Notes under the pieces: model-generated
Databases searched by the model: none
Seen by the model: the letters and a program-made list of their open reading frames with translations, nothing else
What the model was told of the DNA's origin: nothing
Part shown: one piece after another, positions 9,289 through 18,643 of the stretch
How positions within the stretch are numbered: position 1 is the first letter of the stretch
Layout: every line of letters begins with the position of its first letter
Assembly (NCBI GenBank): GCA_020426505.1
Contig: JAGQPX010000007.1
Coordinates: 1-64,000 of the forward strand
Direction of reading: 5' to 3'
Length of the DNA: 64,000 nt
Source: Planctomycetaceae bacterium
Lineage (GTDB): Bacteria > Planctomycetota > Planctomycetia > Planctomycetales > Planctomycetaceae
Made by a program: the position numbers and the translations under genes

Positions 9289-11661
9289 ATGCACCGACTC
9301 GCTCCGCTGTTTTCGATCGTTCTTATTGGCGTCTCAGTTCTCACGTGCAGGGCTGACAAGGCGGACTTCAATCCGGTCACGTCGGTTGAGCGGCAGCCTC
9401 TCATCGCGGCGACCAAACGGCTGATGGACGCCCTCGACTATGTCGGGGCACCGTTAAGCAATGCGGACCGTCAGGCGCTCGAAGCGGCGATGGCAGAGAC
9501 CGATGAGGTGATGTGCGTCAAGGAGATCCAGAAGGTTCTGGACCCGCATTGTCTGGCGGCGGTGAAGATCAACGCAGAGAGTCGTGTCTCGGCTGGCGAG
9601 GGACCTGTCGCGAAGGAACTGGTCCAGCAGGGTTGGCGGACATTCCTCATCAAGGTCGATAATCAGGCGGGCATCACGCCGCAGTTGAAGGTCAGCAGTC
9701 CGCAGTCAGCACCCAACTACGAACGAGGCAAAGGTGCGCGCGAGCGCCCGCAGTCGGAGAGCGATCTGGTCAGTGGTGCTGAGTCCGCACAACGATTCCT
9801 GGATATCGAGTTCTTCGAGAAGCAGCCGCTCAAGCCCGAACTCTCCGGGCTGGGGGTCGAGTATCGTATCCTCCAGTTGTTCTCGCGTGATGTCGGCAAA
9901 CGGGAGGCGACGTTAGAATTCCACGTGGGTCAGGGAACGCAGGACCTCGGGTTCCGCAGCGAGATCCCCATCCTCTTCGACAGTCTGCCATCGGTCGAGG
10001 TTGTGCTGGGTGTCCGAGACGAAGACGGCTCACCCACGACCGCAGCGTTCGTCATTCGAGATGAATGGGACCGCGTGTATCCCAACCCGGCACGTCGACT
10101 CGCTCCGGATTTCTTTTTTCACAATCAGATCTACCGAGCCGACGGTGAGACCATTCATCTCCCGCCGGGCAAGTTCACCGTGACCGCATCGCGAGGCCCG
10201 GAGTACCTGCCCACCACACGTGAGATCACCGTCAAGGGTGACGGGGTCAGTCAGCGTGAGGCGTTTCTCCTCGACCGTTGGATTCATCCCAAAGAGCGAG
10301 GCTGGTACTCGGGCGATCACCATGTGCATGCAGCCGGGTGTCAGCACTACGACAGCCCGACCGAAGGCGTCGCTCCGGGTGACATGCTGCGGCACATCCT
10401 CGGCGAAGACCTCAACGTCGGCTGCGTCCTGAGTTGGGGCCCTTGCTGGTACACGCAGAAGCAGTACTTCGAGGGGAAGACGTCGGCACTCTCTCGTGAG
10501 AATTACCTGATGCGATACGACGTCGAAGTGAGCGGTTTTCCGTCATCGCATGCGGGGCACCTCTGCCTGTTGCGGCTGACGGAAGACGATTATCCCGGCA
10601 CCACGCTGCTCGAAGAATGGCCCAGCTGGACGTATCCCGTGTTGAAGTGGGGTAAAGATCAGGGTGGTGTCGTTGGCTACTCACACTCCGGCTGGGGTCT
10701 GGCGCTCCCCGACTACGGTCGCAATGGCGAGCGAATCCCCGGCAAGGACAAGGAAGGCCGGGCTGCGGACACTCTGCCTGACTACGCGATGCCTCCGTTC
10801 GACGGCATCGGTGCGAATGAGTACGTCGTGACGGTTGCTCATGATGTTTGTCACTTCATCTCGGCTGTCGACACGCCCGCCATCTGGGAGTTGAATGTCT
10901 GGTATCACACCCTCAACGCGGGCATGCGATGTGCCATCAGTGGCGAGACGGACTTCCCTTGCATCTACGGCGACAAAGTCGGACTGGGCCGCATCTACGT
11001 CAAGCTGCCCACTGACGAGCCGCTCGACTTCGATGCGTGGGCTCAGGGACTGAAAGCGGGACGGAGTTACTGCGGGGACGGACTCAGCCATGTCTTCGAT
11101 CTCAAGGTCAATGACGTGGAACTCGGCACGCCGGGGACATCGGACGTCGTGAGTCAGCTGGACCTCGACAAGGCGGGACCGGTGACGGTGTCGTGCGAGG
11201 TCGCAGCGCTGCTGGAGCCAAAGCCGACCGACGAGACTGAACGAATCCGCAACGCTCGTTTGGATGAGAAGCCGTACTGGCACATCGAGCGTTGCCGCAT
11301 CGACGACTCGCGTCGAGTGCCTGTCGAGTTGATTGTCAACGGTCAGGCTGTTCAGCGACAGGAAATCGAAGCGGACGGCGAGATCAACTCACTCACATTC
11401 GATGTCGACATTCCGCATTCCTCATGGGTCGCTGTCCGCATCCTGCCCAGCGTGCACACCAACCCGATCTACGTGACCGTCGATGACAAGCCGATTCGTG
11501 CATCCCGCAAGAGTGCACAATGGTGCCGAGATGCTGTTGATGTCTGTTGGAAGTCGAAGGAAGGCCGCATTCGCGAGGACGAACGACCGGCAGCCAAGGC
11601 AGCCTACGATGCAGCAGCAGAGATGTACGATCAAGCCATCGCGGAGAGCGTCGCGGAGTAA
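9289..11661 (+). CDS. CehA/McbA family metallohydrolase domain protein, secreted
   Basis: The protein has 790 residues from the ATG at 9289, which gives a normal signal peptide (MHRLAPLFSIVLIGVSVLTC). The N-terminal third is poorly conserved. The middle starts with ERGWYSGDHHVHAAGCQHY, the DxHxH-type metal site of PHP-like CehA/McbA hydrolases, and continues with GYSHSGWG, VAHDVCHF and SGETDFPC, all candidate metal ligands. The C-terminal third is beta-rich with carbohydrate-binding-like character (VELIVNGQAVQRQEI). Named members hydrolyse carbaryl-type esters, but the planctomycete branch has no known substrate. It is divergent from the DUF1501 gene and separated from it by a repeat. Confidence 0.8.
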   Translation: MHRLAPLFSIVLIGVSVLTCRADKADFNPVTSVERQPLIAATKRLMDALDYVGAPLSNADRQALEAAMAETDEVMCVKEIQKVLDPHCLAAVKINAESRVSAGEGPVAKELVQQGWRTFLIKVDNQAGITPQLKVSSPQSAPNYERGKGARERPQSESDLVSGAESAQRFLDIEFFEKQPLKPELSGLGVEYRILQLFSRDVGKREATLEFHVGQGTQDLGFRSEIPILFDSLPSVEVVLGVRDEDGSPTTAAFVIRDEWDRVYPNPARRLAPDFFFHNQIYRADGETIHLPPGKFTVTASRGPEYLPTTREITVKGDGVSQREAFLLDRWIHPKERGWYSGDHHVHAAGCQHYDSPTEGVAPGDMLRHILGEDLNVGCVLSWGPCWYTQKQYFEGKTSALSRENYLMRYDVEVSGFPSSHAGHLCLLRLTEDDYPGTTLLEEWPSWTYPVLKWGKDQGGVVGYSHSGWGLALPDYGRNGERIPGKDKEGRAADTLPDYAMPPFDGIGANEYVVTVAHDVCHFISAVDTPAIWELNVWYHTLNAGMRCAISGETDFPCIYGDKVGLGRIYVKLPTDEPLDFDAWAQGLKAGRSYCGDGLSHVFDLKVNDVELGTPGTSDVVSQLDLDKAGPVTVSCEVAALLEPKPTDETERIRNARLDEKPYWHIERCRIDDSRRVPVELIVNGQAVQRQEIEADGEINSLTFDVDIPHSSWVAVRILPSVHTNPIYVTVDDKPIRASRKSAQWCRDAVDVCWKSKEGRIREDERPAAKAAYDAAAEMYDQAIAESVAE

Positions 11662-11704
11662 TGGCAACATTGCGTCGTAACCGTTCTCCCGGTTGACCCG
11701 TTCC

Positions 11705-11730
11705 AGCCCACGGGGCGTAATCCGTGGGCT
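11705..11730. repeat. Hairpin AGCCCACGG...CCGTGGGCT, terminator or repeat
   Basis: A perfect 9-base inverted repeat with an eight-base loop lies 43 bases after the CehA/McbA gene and is followed by TTAGCC. Its core CCCACGG/CCGTGGG is shared with the central hairpin at 7516-7535, which suggests one dispersed family. Without a clear T-run it may act as a weak terminator. Confidence 0.55.
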
Positions 11731-11758
11731 TTAGCCATTAGCCAACAGCCACTCCTCC

Positions 11759-12595
11759 ATGAAACGTCAACGCATGATTGCCGTGCTGCCAACGTTGCTC
11801 ACCCTGGGCAACGGAGCGTGCGGGTTTGGTGCGATCACGTTTGCAGCCAAGTTGGGGCCCGAGCATGCGGAGGGGAGACATCTGCTAGTCGCGTCGCTGT
11901 TGATCTTCCTCGGTATGTTGTGCGACATGCTTGATGGCAGCGCCGCCCGGTTGACCAAACAGACCAGCGACATCGGAGCCCAACTCGACAGTCTATGCGA
12001 CGCGATCACCTTCGGCGTGGCTCCCGCCTTTCTGATGCTGCAGTTCGTACGGCACGAATACATGTCCGCGAATGACTCTCAGTTCTTCGTCGGGTACGTC
12101 GGTCGTTTCCTGTGGACAGTGGCTGCCCTCTACGTGATCTGCGCGATTCTCCGACTGGCCCGGTTCAACGTCGAAACTGAGGAGGAAGACACGCACGAGT
12201 TCTTCAGTGGATTGCCATCGCCGGCTGCTGCGGGGGCACTCGCATCGTTCCCAATCGGCATGCGTGAGTTACTGCGGATTGCTGCAACAACCGAATCACA
12301 TCAACTGGCCATCTGGCTCGTCCCGAGCGTCAAGATCGCCATGGTGCTGGTGACGTTCGCCGTCGCCTGTTTGATGGTCTCACGCGTTCACTACCCGCAT
12401 GTGTTCAATCAGTGGGTGCGAGGTAGACGGACCAGACGACAGGTCATCCATCTAGTGTTCGTTGCAGCAGCCTTCTACTGGGTGCTGGAGTTGGGCTTCC
12501 TGCTGATCTTCTGCTACTTCGCCTTCGCACCGCCGCTGAGGGCGATGTGGTCAGAAACCGTGAGCGGCAGACTTTACAGATCGCCCGACGTTTGA
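11759..12595 (+). CDS. pssA: CDP-diacylglycerol--serine O-phosphatidyltransferase
   Basis: The 278-residue integral membrane enzyme contains the complete CDP-alcohol phosphotransferase motif DGx2ARx8Gx3Dx3D: D59, G60, A63, R64, G73, D77 and D81. The N-terminal PTLLTLGNGACGF is typical of bacterial type II PssA. The enzyme makes phosphatidylserine from CDP-diacylglycerol and L-serine, the precursor of phosphatidylethanolamine. Several hydrophobic helices follow, and the C-terminal two helices (about 235-270) lie beyond the minimal domain. No psd gene is adjacent, so the next pathway step must be encoded elsewhere. Confidence 0.9.
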   Translation: MKRQRMIAVLPTLLTLGNGACGFGAITFAAKLGPEHAEGRHLLVASLLIFLGMLCDMLDGSAARLTKQTSDIGAQLDSLCDAITFGVAPAFLMLQFVRHEYMSANDSQFFVGYVGRFLWTVAALYVICAILRLARFNVETEEEDTHEFFSGLPSPAAAGALASFPIGMRELLRIAATTESHQLAIWLVPSVKIAMVLVTFAVACLMVSRVHYPHVFNQWVRGRRTRRQVIHLVFVAAAFYWVLELGFLLIFCYFAFAPPLRAMWSETVSGRLYRSPDV

Positions 12596-12702
12596 CAGAC
12601 TTGTTCTTTGGACACGTACACACACGCGAGTGAGGAAGGTGGTCAGAAGAGCCACCTCTGGCTGCCGTCTCCACCGCTCACACCGGGGACTGCGCGGCAC
12701 AG

Positions 12703-13323
12703 ATGTTTACGGGACTGGTTGAAGGACGAGGCAGGATCACCGACATCTCGTCCGGCGGTCCGTCCATTGATCTCTCGATTTCGCCTCCGTCGGAAATGGC
12801 GCATGATGCAGACGGAACTCTCGGTGCAGGCATTGGCGACAGCGTCGCCATCAACGGCTGCTGCCTGACGATCGTCCGCATCGATGACGAAGGCTGGACC
12901 TTTCAGGCGGGTGAGGAAACGCTCTCGAAGACTTCGCTGGGCAAGCTTTCGGTTGGTGATCACGTCAACCTCGAACGCTCGCTGCCCGCCAACGGACGGC
13001 TCGGTGGACACTTCGTCCAAGGGCACGTCGACGGCACTGGAACCATCGACGACATCCAACAGGACGGTGAGTGGACGACCATGTGGTTCCGGGTTCCCGA
13101 GTCGTTGACACAACAGATGGTCGGCAAAGGCTCAGTCGCGGTCGACGGCATCAGTCTGACACTGGTGAACGTCGAGCCGGAGCGATTCAGCGTCGCCCTC
13201 ATCCCGCACACATTGGAAGTGACGACTCTCGGCCAACGCCAAGTGGGCGACATGGTCAACATCGAAACCGACATCCTCGGCAAGTACGTCCTCAAGATGA
13301 TCAGCGAGACTGGCCACGCATGA
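12703..13323 (+). CDS. ribE: Riboflavin synthase alpha subunit
   Basis: The 206-residue protein begins MFTGLVEGRGRI, the signature start of riboflavin synthase, and contains two lumazine-binding repeats. The first (1-97) holds GDSVAINGCCLTI and the second (98-200) holds GSVAVDGISLTLVN; HFVQGHVDGTG marks the join. The enzyme dismutates two molecules of 6,7-dimethyl-8-ribityllumazine to riboflavin. The stop codon overlaps the rsmA start (ATGA at 13320-13323), so the two genes are likely translated together although their functions are unrelated. No other rib genes are nearby. Confidence 0.93.
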   Translation: MFTGLVEGRGRITDISSGGPSIDLSISPPSEMAHDADGTLGAGIGDSVAINGCCLTIVRIDDEGWTFQAGEETLSKTSLGKLSVGDHVNLERSLPANGRLGGHFVQGHVDGTGTIDDIQQDGEWTTMWFRVPESLTQQMVGKGSVAVDGISLTLVNVEPERFSVALIPHTLEVTTLGQRQVGDMVNIETDILGKYVLKMISETGHA

Positions 13324-14237
13324 AGAGTGCAGACCGACAGACTCGTTCTTACTTGATGGACCTGTTCGCTGAGCATGGTTTCAATCCTCGTACGGACCTG
13401 GGGCAGAACTTTCTGATCGATTTGAACATCATTGACTTCATCGTTGATGAGGCGGAGCTGACGTCGAATGATGTGGTGCTGGAGGTGGGGGCGGGCACGG
13501 GAGGGATGACGTCGTTTCTTGCTCAGACGGCTGCAGCAGTCATCTCGGTCGAACTCGACACGAACATGCACATGCTCGCGAGTCAGATTGCTGAGCCGTA
13601 CGAGAATGTGACGCTGCTGCACTGTGATGCCCTCAAGAACAAGAATCACTTCAACCCGGTTGTGCTGGAAGCGGTCGAGCGTGAGTTGGCCGTTGATCCG
13701 AATCGGCGATTGAAGCTGGTCGCGAACCTGCCCTACAGCATCGCGACTCCCGTCATCTCGAATCTCGTTGCGACAGACCTCGATTGGAATCGCATGGTGG
13801 TGACGATTCAGTACGAATTGGGCGAACGGATGCGAGCGAGGCCGTCGACATCACACTATGGGTCCCTCTCGGTCTGGTTGCAGTCGCAGTGCCGCGTCAA
13901 GCTGCTCAAGAAGCTGGGGCCAACCGTCTTCTGGCCTCGCCCGCAGGTCAATTCGGCCATCATGAAGATCACCCCCAACCGAGGAGCAGCAGCCCAGATT
14001 GCAGACCGCCGGTTCTTCCAGGATTACATCCGCCGTCTGTTCCACCAACGCCGCAAGCTCCTGCGAAGCGTCCTCGTCGGCATGTACCGCAAGCAGTTGG
14101 CCAAGTCAGAGATCGACGAGTTACTCAACTCAATGGACTTCGGAGGCAACGCCCGTGCCGAGGAATTGTCAGTGGAGACACACGTCGATCTGGCGAACCA
14201 GTTACACGCAAGGATTCACGAGGAGATCAAAGCGTGA
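13320..14237 (+). CDS. rsmA: 16S rRNA (adenine1518/1519-N6)-dimethyltransferase
   Basis: The 305-residue protein carries DLGQNFLID near residue 20, the SAM-binding LEVGAGTGGMT, and the catalytic NLPYSIATP motif, all standard for RsmA/KsgA. It dimethylates two adjacent adenosines of the 16S rRNA 3' end during small-subunit maturation. I chose the ATG inside the ribE stop (ATGA) because the open frame further upstream only shadows ribE. RsmA is usually about 270 residues; the extra length lies in inserts such as HFNPVVLEAVERELAVDPNR before the NLPY motif. Confidence 0.92.
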   Translation: MKSADRQTRSYLMDLFAEHGFNPRTDLGQNFLIDLNIIDFIVDEAELTSNDVVLEVGAGTGGMTSFLAQTAAAVISVELDTNMHMLASQIAEPYENVTLLHCDALKNKNHFNPVVLEAVERELAVDPNRRLKLVANLPYSIATPVISNLVATDLDWNRMVVTIQYELGERMRARPSTSHYGSLSVWLQSQCRVKLLKKLGPTVFWPRPQVNSAIMKITPNRGAAAQIADRRFFQDYIRRLFHQRRKLLRSVLVGMYRKQLAKSEIDELLNSMDFGGNARAEELSVETHVDLANQLHARIHEEIKA

Positions 14238-14257
14238 CACAAGAAGCAAAGAAGGTT

Positions 14258-14356
14258 GGAACACTAATTTCCACTAATCTTCACTAATGGCCGAATGACG
14301 ATTGGACGGCATTCCAGAGAAAGCAATGAGTGGGAATTAGCGGAGATTCGTGTTCC
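14258..14356. repeat. Imperfect inverted repeat with 10-base CACTAAT periodicity
   Basis: CACTAAT occurs three times at exact 10-base spacing (14262, 14272, 14282), and a diverged reverse complement of the first two units lies at 14334-14356. The two 23-base arms (14258-14280 and 14334-14356) pair at about 18 positions. The element fills most of the gap between rsmA and guaB and looks like a short mobile or palindromic repeat, or a binding array on one face of the helix. Confidence 0.55.
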
Positions 14357-14474
14357 CCTCAACTCGATCTGTCACAGACTTCCCAATTCAGTCGTTGATC
14401 GAAAAAAGCCAGTACACGAACAACATCAAATCACACCCACTTGAAAATACATCTGATTCACGACGGAGTTCAAT

Positions 14475-15950
14475 ATGGAATCACGCATTCTGCAAACTGG
14501 TCTCACGTTTGACGATGTGTTGCTCGTTCCTGCGTACAGCGAAGTGTTACCGGCTGAGGTCGATACTGCGTCGCGGCTCACGCGGAACATTCCGCTGAAT
14601 GTGCCCGTGCTGTCGAGCCCGATGGACACTGTCACCGAGAGTGAGATGGCGATCGGCATGGCCCAGGAGGGGGGCATCGGCATTATTCATAAGAACCTCT
14701 CGGTCGATCAGCAGGCGATGGAGGTCGACCGGGTGAAGCGGAGCGAGCATGGCGTGATCGTCGACCCGGTCACGTTGCCGCCCGATGCGACGGTTGGTGA
14801 GGCTGCTGAGATCATGGACCGGCGGAATATTGGAGGAGTTCCGATTACGGAAAATGGGAAACTCAAGGGGATTATTACACGGCGAGATATGCGGTTTCTC
14901 GACTCGAACGAAACCCGCATCGCAGAGGTGATGACCAAGGAAAACCTTGTCACCGCAGGGGAACACACCGATCTCAAGGACGCAGAACGCATTCTCCGAG
15001 AGAACAAGGTCGAGAAACTGCTCCTGGTTGACGATCAATATCAATTACGAGGGTTGATCACGATTAAGGACATCGACAAGACCCAACGATTCCCCCGGGC
15101 ATCAAAAGATGATCGTGGGAGATTGCGGGTCGGGGCGGCGGTGGGAGTCGGCGACTTCCAACGAGCCGCCACGCTCATCGAAGCAGGGGTTGATGTGCTG
15201 GTCGTGGACAGTGCTCACGGGCACACGAAAAACGTGCTCGATACGGTTCGGGAGATCAAGGGGCAGTGGTCAATCGACGTCATCGCCGGTAACGTGGCGA
15301 CGACCGAGGGGGCACGCGATCTCATCGAAGCCGGAGTGGATGCGGTGAAGGTCGGGATCGGACCCGGTTCGATCTGCACGACGCGCGTCGTCTCCGGTGT
15401 AGGGGTGCCCCAACTGACAGCGATCAGCAACGCCGTCGAAGCAGTTGCCGGAACAGACGTGCCGGTGATTGCAGACGGGGGGATTCGATACAGCGGAGAT
15501 ATCACGAAGGCACTCGCAGCGGGTGCTCACACGGTCATGCTGGGGGGCTTGCTGGCCGGTCTCGACGAGAGTCCGGGCGACATGATCCTCTATCAAGGCC
15601 GAACGTTTAAGCGGTATCGAGGCATGGGCTCAATGGGAGCCATGGTGCAGGGGAGTAGCGAGCGGTACCGGCAAAGCGGCGACACGGATTCAAAAGGACG
15701 TCAGAAACTTGTTCCGGAGGGAGTCGAAGGGCGAGTGCCGTACAAAGGTCCGTTGAATGGACTGTTGTATCAGTTGATCGGCGGACTGCGGGCCGGGATG
15801 GGGTATCTCGGTGTGCAGACCATCGATGAGCTGCGGGAAAACGCGAAGTTCCTGAAAGTCTCGGCCGCGACGGTGAGGGAGAACCACCCGCATGACATTG
15901 CCATCACACAGGAAGCTCCGAACTACTCGGTTGAGCATTCGCCCGATTGA
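14475..15950 (+). CDS. guaB: IMP dehydrogenase
   Basis: The 491-residue enzyme oxidises IMP to XMP with NAD+, the committed step of GMP synthesis. [11 protein letters not shown] opens the barrel; two CBS domains occupy about 95-203 and normally bind adenine or guanine nucleotides for control. The catalytic loop GPGSICTTR places the nucleophile at Cys301, and [11 protein letters not shown] with the later [11 protein letters not shown] forms the flap. Length is typical (485-500). GGAG sits seven bases before the ATG. It ends inside the start of the next gene. Confidence 0.96.
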   Translation: MESRILQTGLTFDDVLLVPAYSEVLPAEVDTASRLTRNIPLNVPVLSSPMDTVTESEMAIGMAQEGGIGIIHKNLSVDQQAMEVDRVKRSEHGVIVDPVTLPPDATVGEAAEIMDRRNIGGVPITENGKLKGIITRRDMRFLDSNETRIAEVMTKENLVTAGEHTDLKDAERILRENKVEKLLLVDDQYQLRGLITIKDIDKTQRFPRASKDDRGRLRVGAAVGVGDFQRAATLIEAGVDVLVVDSAHGHTKNVLDTVREIKGQWSIDVIAGNVATTEGARDLIEAGVDAVKVGIGPGSICTTRVVSGVGVPQLTAISNAVEAVAGTDVPVIADGGIRYSGDITKALAAGAHTVMLGGLLAGLDESPGDMILYQGRTFKRYRGMGSMGAMVQGSSERYRQSGDTDSKGRQKLVPEGVEGRVPYKGPLNGLLYQLIGGLRAGMGYLGVQTIDELRENAKFLKVSAATVRENHPHDIAITQEAPNYSVEHSPD

Positions 15951-16911
15951 GCGATCCGGATTGATTGGCTCGTTCCGATCGGCACTCTGCCTCTGTCTTG
16001 CAGCGGCTATGCTCGTCTCAATTGCAGAAGCCGGTGCCGCAAAGAGTCGACGAAAGGGTGCGATCGATCGCCTGAAGGGCCGGTCCGCCACATCCCGCTG
16101 GGAGGAGTTGCGGCAGATCTGGCGACCGTCCACGGATGTGGAAGGCGTACCTGTCATCGAGGGTGAGGAGATTCAAACGCCGCAGCAAGAAGAGCACGGA
16201 CCGGGGATCGAGTCGGAGGCTCCCAGTCTGCTCGTTCCGGCCACCGCCATCGATCGTCCGATCAATCTGCCGGTGCCGGGTCTGCCGGCGCTGCCGTCAG
16301 GCGAAAGTCGCGATGCCAGCCCGTCGTTGCAGCAGCCCGTCTGGCATCTCTCACAGGACATTGGTAGTCGTCAGCCGGGTGCAGAAACTGAAATCCAGCA
16401 GACAGCCGCAATCGGCGATGTTTTGCCCAAGCCGATAACATCCATCCTGCCGTATTACGACTATCTCCCCGATGGAGAGGACCCGTGTGAGTATCTGTGT
16501 CCGCGTCCCGAGGGATGTGGAAACGATGAAGATGCTCCTCCTTGTCCGGAGTTGGTCGCTTTGCCGGACGTGTCGCTCGCCGGTCGTCACTTCGTCGACA
16601 CGCATGTGCTGTGGGAGCCTGCGAACCTGTTCCATAATCCGCTGTATTTCGAGGATCATGCTCTCGAACGTTACGGCCACACGCACCACGAACTATTGCA
16701 GCCATTCGTCTCCGTTGGAAAGTTCGGCGCGCAGTTCATCGGCCTGCCGTATCAGATGGCCCTGCATCCGGCCTGGGAGTGCCAGTCAACCCTCGGTTGG
16801 CATCGCCCGGGCGAGTGCGTGCCATACCGATACCATCTGCCGCCGTGGAACACGAAAGCCGCCCTCACGGCAGCCGGCACGTACACAGGTTTGATCTTCC
16901 TGTTCCCGTGA
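15892..16911 (+). CDS. Conserved planctomycete secreted hypothetical protein
   Basis: Up to 339 residues. The frame from ATG 15892 overlaps guaB by 59 bases; TTG 15961 is an alternative that keeps the signal peptide ([19 protein letters not shown]) and removes the overlap. The mature middle is low-complexity and rich in Pro, Glu and Ser. The last 120 residues look like a folded domain: [51 protein letters not shown] and [16 protein letters not shown]. This end recalls a domain repeated in other planctomycete proteins, with no known function. Confidence 0.7.
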   Translation: MTLPSHRKLRTTRLSIRPIERSGLIGSFRSALCLCLAAAMLVSIAEAGAAKSRRKGAIDRLKGRSATSRWEELRQIWRPSTDVEGVPVIEGEEIQTPQQEEHGPGIESEAPSLLVPATAIDRPINLPVPGLPALPSGESRDASPSLQQPVWHLSQDIGSRQPGAETEIQQTAAIGDVLPKPITSILPYYDYLPDGEDPCEYLCPRPEGCGNDEDAPPCPELVALPDVSLAGRHFVDTHVLWEPANLFHNPLYFEDHALERYGHTHHELLQPFVSVGKFGAQFIGLPYQMALHPAWECQSTLGWHRPGECVPYRYHLPPWNTKAALTAAGTYTGLIFLFP

Positions 16912-16931
16912 GGTCGGGCGTGAGCGAGGCA

Positions 16932-17672
16932 TCAGCCCTGTTCTGATCTTGTCAGCGTCTCGATCAGAATCCCGGTCGCGACGGAGACGTTGAGCGATGT
17001 CACGTCGCCGCGTGGGGTGAGACGACAGACGTCGTCGCAGTTCTTGCTCGTGAGTTGCCGCAGGCCCTTTTGCTCGTTGCCGACGACCAACAGCCACGCA
17101 CGGTCGCTAGGTACGGCTGAGACATCCTTCTCGGCGTGTTCGCTGGTTCCGAGTACCCACAGGCCGGCATCTTTGGCGATCTGAAGTGACCGGCTGAGGT
17201 TGGATTGAATCGAGAACGGAACCGCCTCCAGTCCGCCCGCAGCGACGTCGTAGACCGTTGACGTGAGCGGAGCTGACTGGTCCTTTGTCATCAGGATGCC
17301 TCGCACGCCAAAGAACGCCGCCGTCCGGAAGATGGCACCGACGTTGTGCGGGTCCTGCAGATGATCGAAGGCGATCCATAGTCCATGATCGTTCGCCTCC
17401 GCGAACAGATCCTTGATCGAGACATCCTCGCGGGGTTTGACATCCGCCTCCCCGGCACCAGTGCGTCCATCTCGATCCTGTTTCCGCTTGTCGGATTGCG
17501 GTCGCGTTCGTTGCATCTCGACGCGGATGCCGTGTTCACTGGCGGCTTGTGCCACCTTGCGCCACTCGGTGTCGGCCGACTTCGCTCCGACCCTCACGGC
17601 AGAGACGTCATGGGGACGAGCCTTGATGGCTGCCAGGACGCTGTGTGGATTGCGGAGGTGAAGTGTCTGCAT
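16932..17672 (-). CDS. SpoU/TrmH-family RNA 2'-O-ribose methyltransferase (downstream copy)
   Basis: This 246-residue protein has the SPOUT knot motifs DHLQDPHNVGAIFRTAAFFG, LLVVGNEQKGLR and LTPRGDVTSLNVSVATGIL, giving a SAM-dependent 2'-O-methyltransferase like RlmB or TrmH. The middle (about 60-85) is a charged linker RTRPQSDKRKQDRDGRTG between an N-terminal substrate-recognition part and the knot. It follows the second SpoU gene after only 11 bases, so both should be on one transcript. Whether it modifies 23S G2251 or another site cannot be decided from sequence. Confidence 0.85.
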   Translation of the reverse strand: MQTLHLRNPHSVLAAIKARPHDVSAVRVGAKSADTEWRKVAQAASEHGIRVEMQRTRPQSDKRKQDRDGRTGAGEADVKPREDVSIKDLFAEANDHGLWIAFDHLQDPHNVGAIFRTAAFFGVRGILMTKDQSAPLTSTVYDVAAGGLEAVPFSIQSNLSRSLQIAKDAGLWVLGTSEHAEKDVSAVPSDRAWLLVVGNEQKGLRQLTSKNCDDVCRLTPRGDVTSLNVSVATGILIETLTRSEQG

Positions 17673-17683
17673 GGCGGCGTTGT

Positions 17684-18439
17684 TCAGGATGTCGAGTCAG
17701 AGGCGTGCCGCTGGCGATGCAGTTCGTAACAAACGATGCCGGCCGCCACCGCCGCGTTCAGTGACTCAAGGTTTCCGGCCTGCGGAATATGGACCGTCCC
17801 GTCGCACAGGTCAAGCAACTCCTGTGAGACGCCCGTACTCTCATTGCCAATGATGATAGCTGTCGGCTGGGTGAAGTCCCATTCGGAGATCGAGACACCG
17901 TCGCGCATTGCGGTTGCGATCACCTTCACGCCGGATGCCTTCAGCCTCTCAACTGACGCGCGAAGGTCTGCCTCTCGACAGATGGACAGATGGTTCACCG
18001 CTCCGGCCGAGCTGCGTGCGACTGCTGCAGTGACGTCTGACTGATGCTTGTCTCCAATGACCATCCCATGGAGGCCCATCACTTCCGCTGCTCGAATCAT
18101 GGCTCCAAAGTTCTGCGGGTCCTGTATCCGGTCCAGCATCATGAGTGCGAGCGGCGCCGAAGGTTGCCCCAGGAGGTCGTCCAATGAGCAGAAGGGATAC
18201 GGCGGCATCTTCGCCAGCATCCCCTGGTGATCGAGGGTGCCGGAAAGCTGCGTCAGCCTGACGTGCGAACTGATTGTGAATGGGACCTCCTGTAACTCCG
18301 CAAGGTGGGTGCTGTTTTGAACTTCGTCTGCATCAAGTTGATCGCTGAGGACCAGTTCCAGGATTGGCCAACGCTGTGCCTGCATCGTTTCCGTCACGAG
18401 ATGTCGTCCCCACAGCCAACACCGCTGATGGTTGCCCAT
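17684..18439 (-). CDS. rlmB: SpoU/TrmH-family RNA 2'-O-ribose methyltransferase (RlmB-like, upstream copy)
   Basis: The 251-residue protein from ATG 18439 opens with RCWLWGRHLVTETMQAQRW, the recognition-domain start seen in RlmB (usually 'GxHxVxxAL'). The knot contains LDRIQDPQNFGAMIRAAEVMG, IIIGNESTGVSQELLDLCD and IPQAGNLESLNAAVAAGI. These fit RlmB, which methylates the 2'-O of guanosine 2251 in 23S rRNA. The frame extends to 18592 but the extra residues look non-natural. Being a near neighbour of a second SpoU gene, it may come from an old duplication or act on a distinct RNA. Confidence 0.85.
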   Translation of the reverse strand: MGNHQRCWLWGRHLVTETMQAQRWPILELVLSDQLDADEVQNSTHLAELQEVPFTISSHVRLTQLSGTLDHQGMLAKMPPYPFCSLDDLLGQPSAPLALMMLDRIQDPQNFGAMIRAAEVMGLHGMVIGDKHQSDVTAAVARSSAGAVNHLSICREADLRASVERLKASGVKVIATAMRDGVSISEWDFTQPTAIIIGNESTGVSQELLDLCDGTVHIPQAGNLESLNAAVAAGIVCYELHRQRHASDSTS

Positions 18440-18643
18440 CACCTGTTGTTTACGTTTGGACGATCGGGAACGAGCGGACACGGGAAACTGCGATAAGAAG
18501 AGACGGGATGCAACTGGGAGAGCAAATGACGGTGTCGGAATTCTCGCGGCGTCACGCCTGTTGACACCAGTTGACCTGCCGACAAAATACACCGTACTGG
18601 ATGTTCGCGGTCCCCGGTACTGAGTATCTGGTACTCCGCGAAC

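Noticed and set aside
14258-14356. CACTAAT repeats considered as a CRISPR array
   Set aside because: Units are 7 bases at a 10-base period without spacers, and there are no cas genes.
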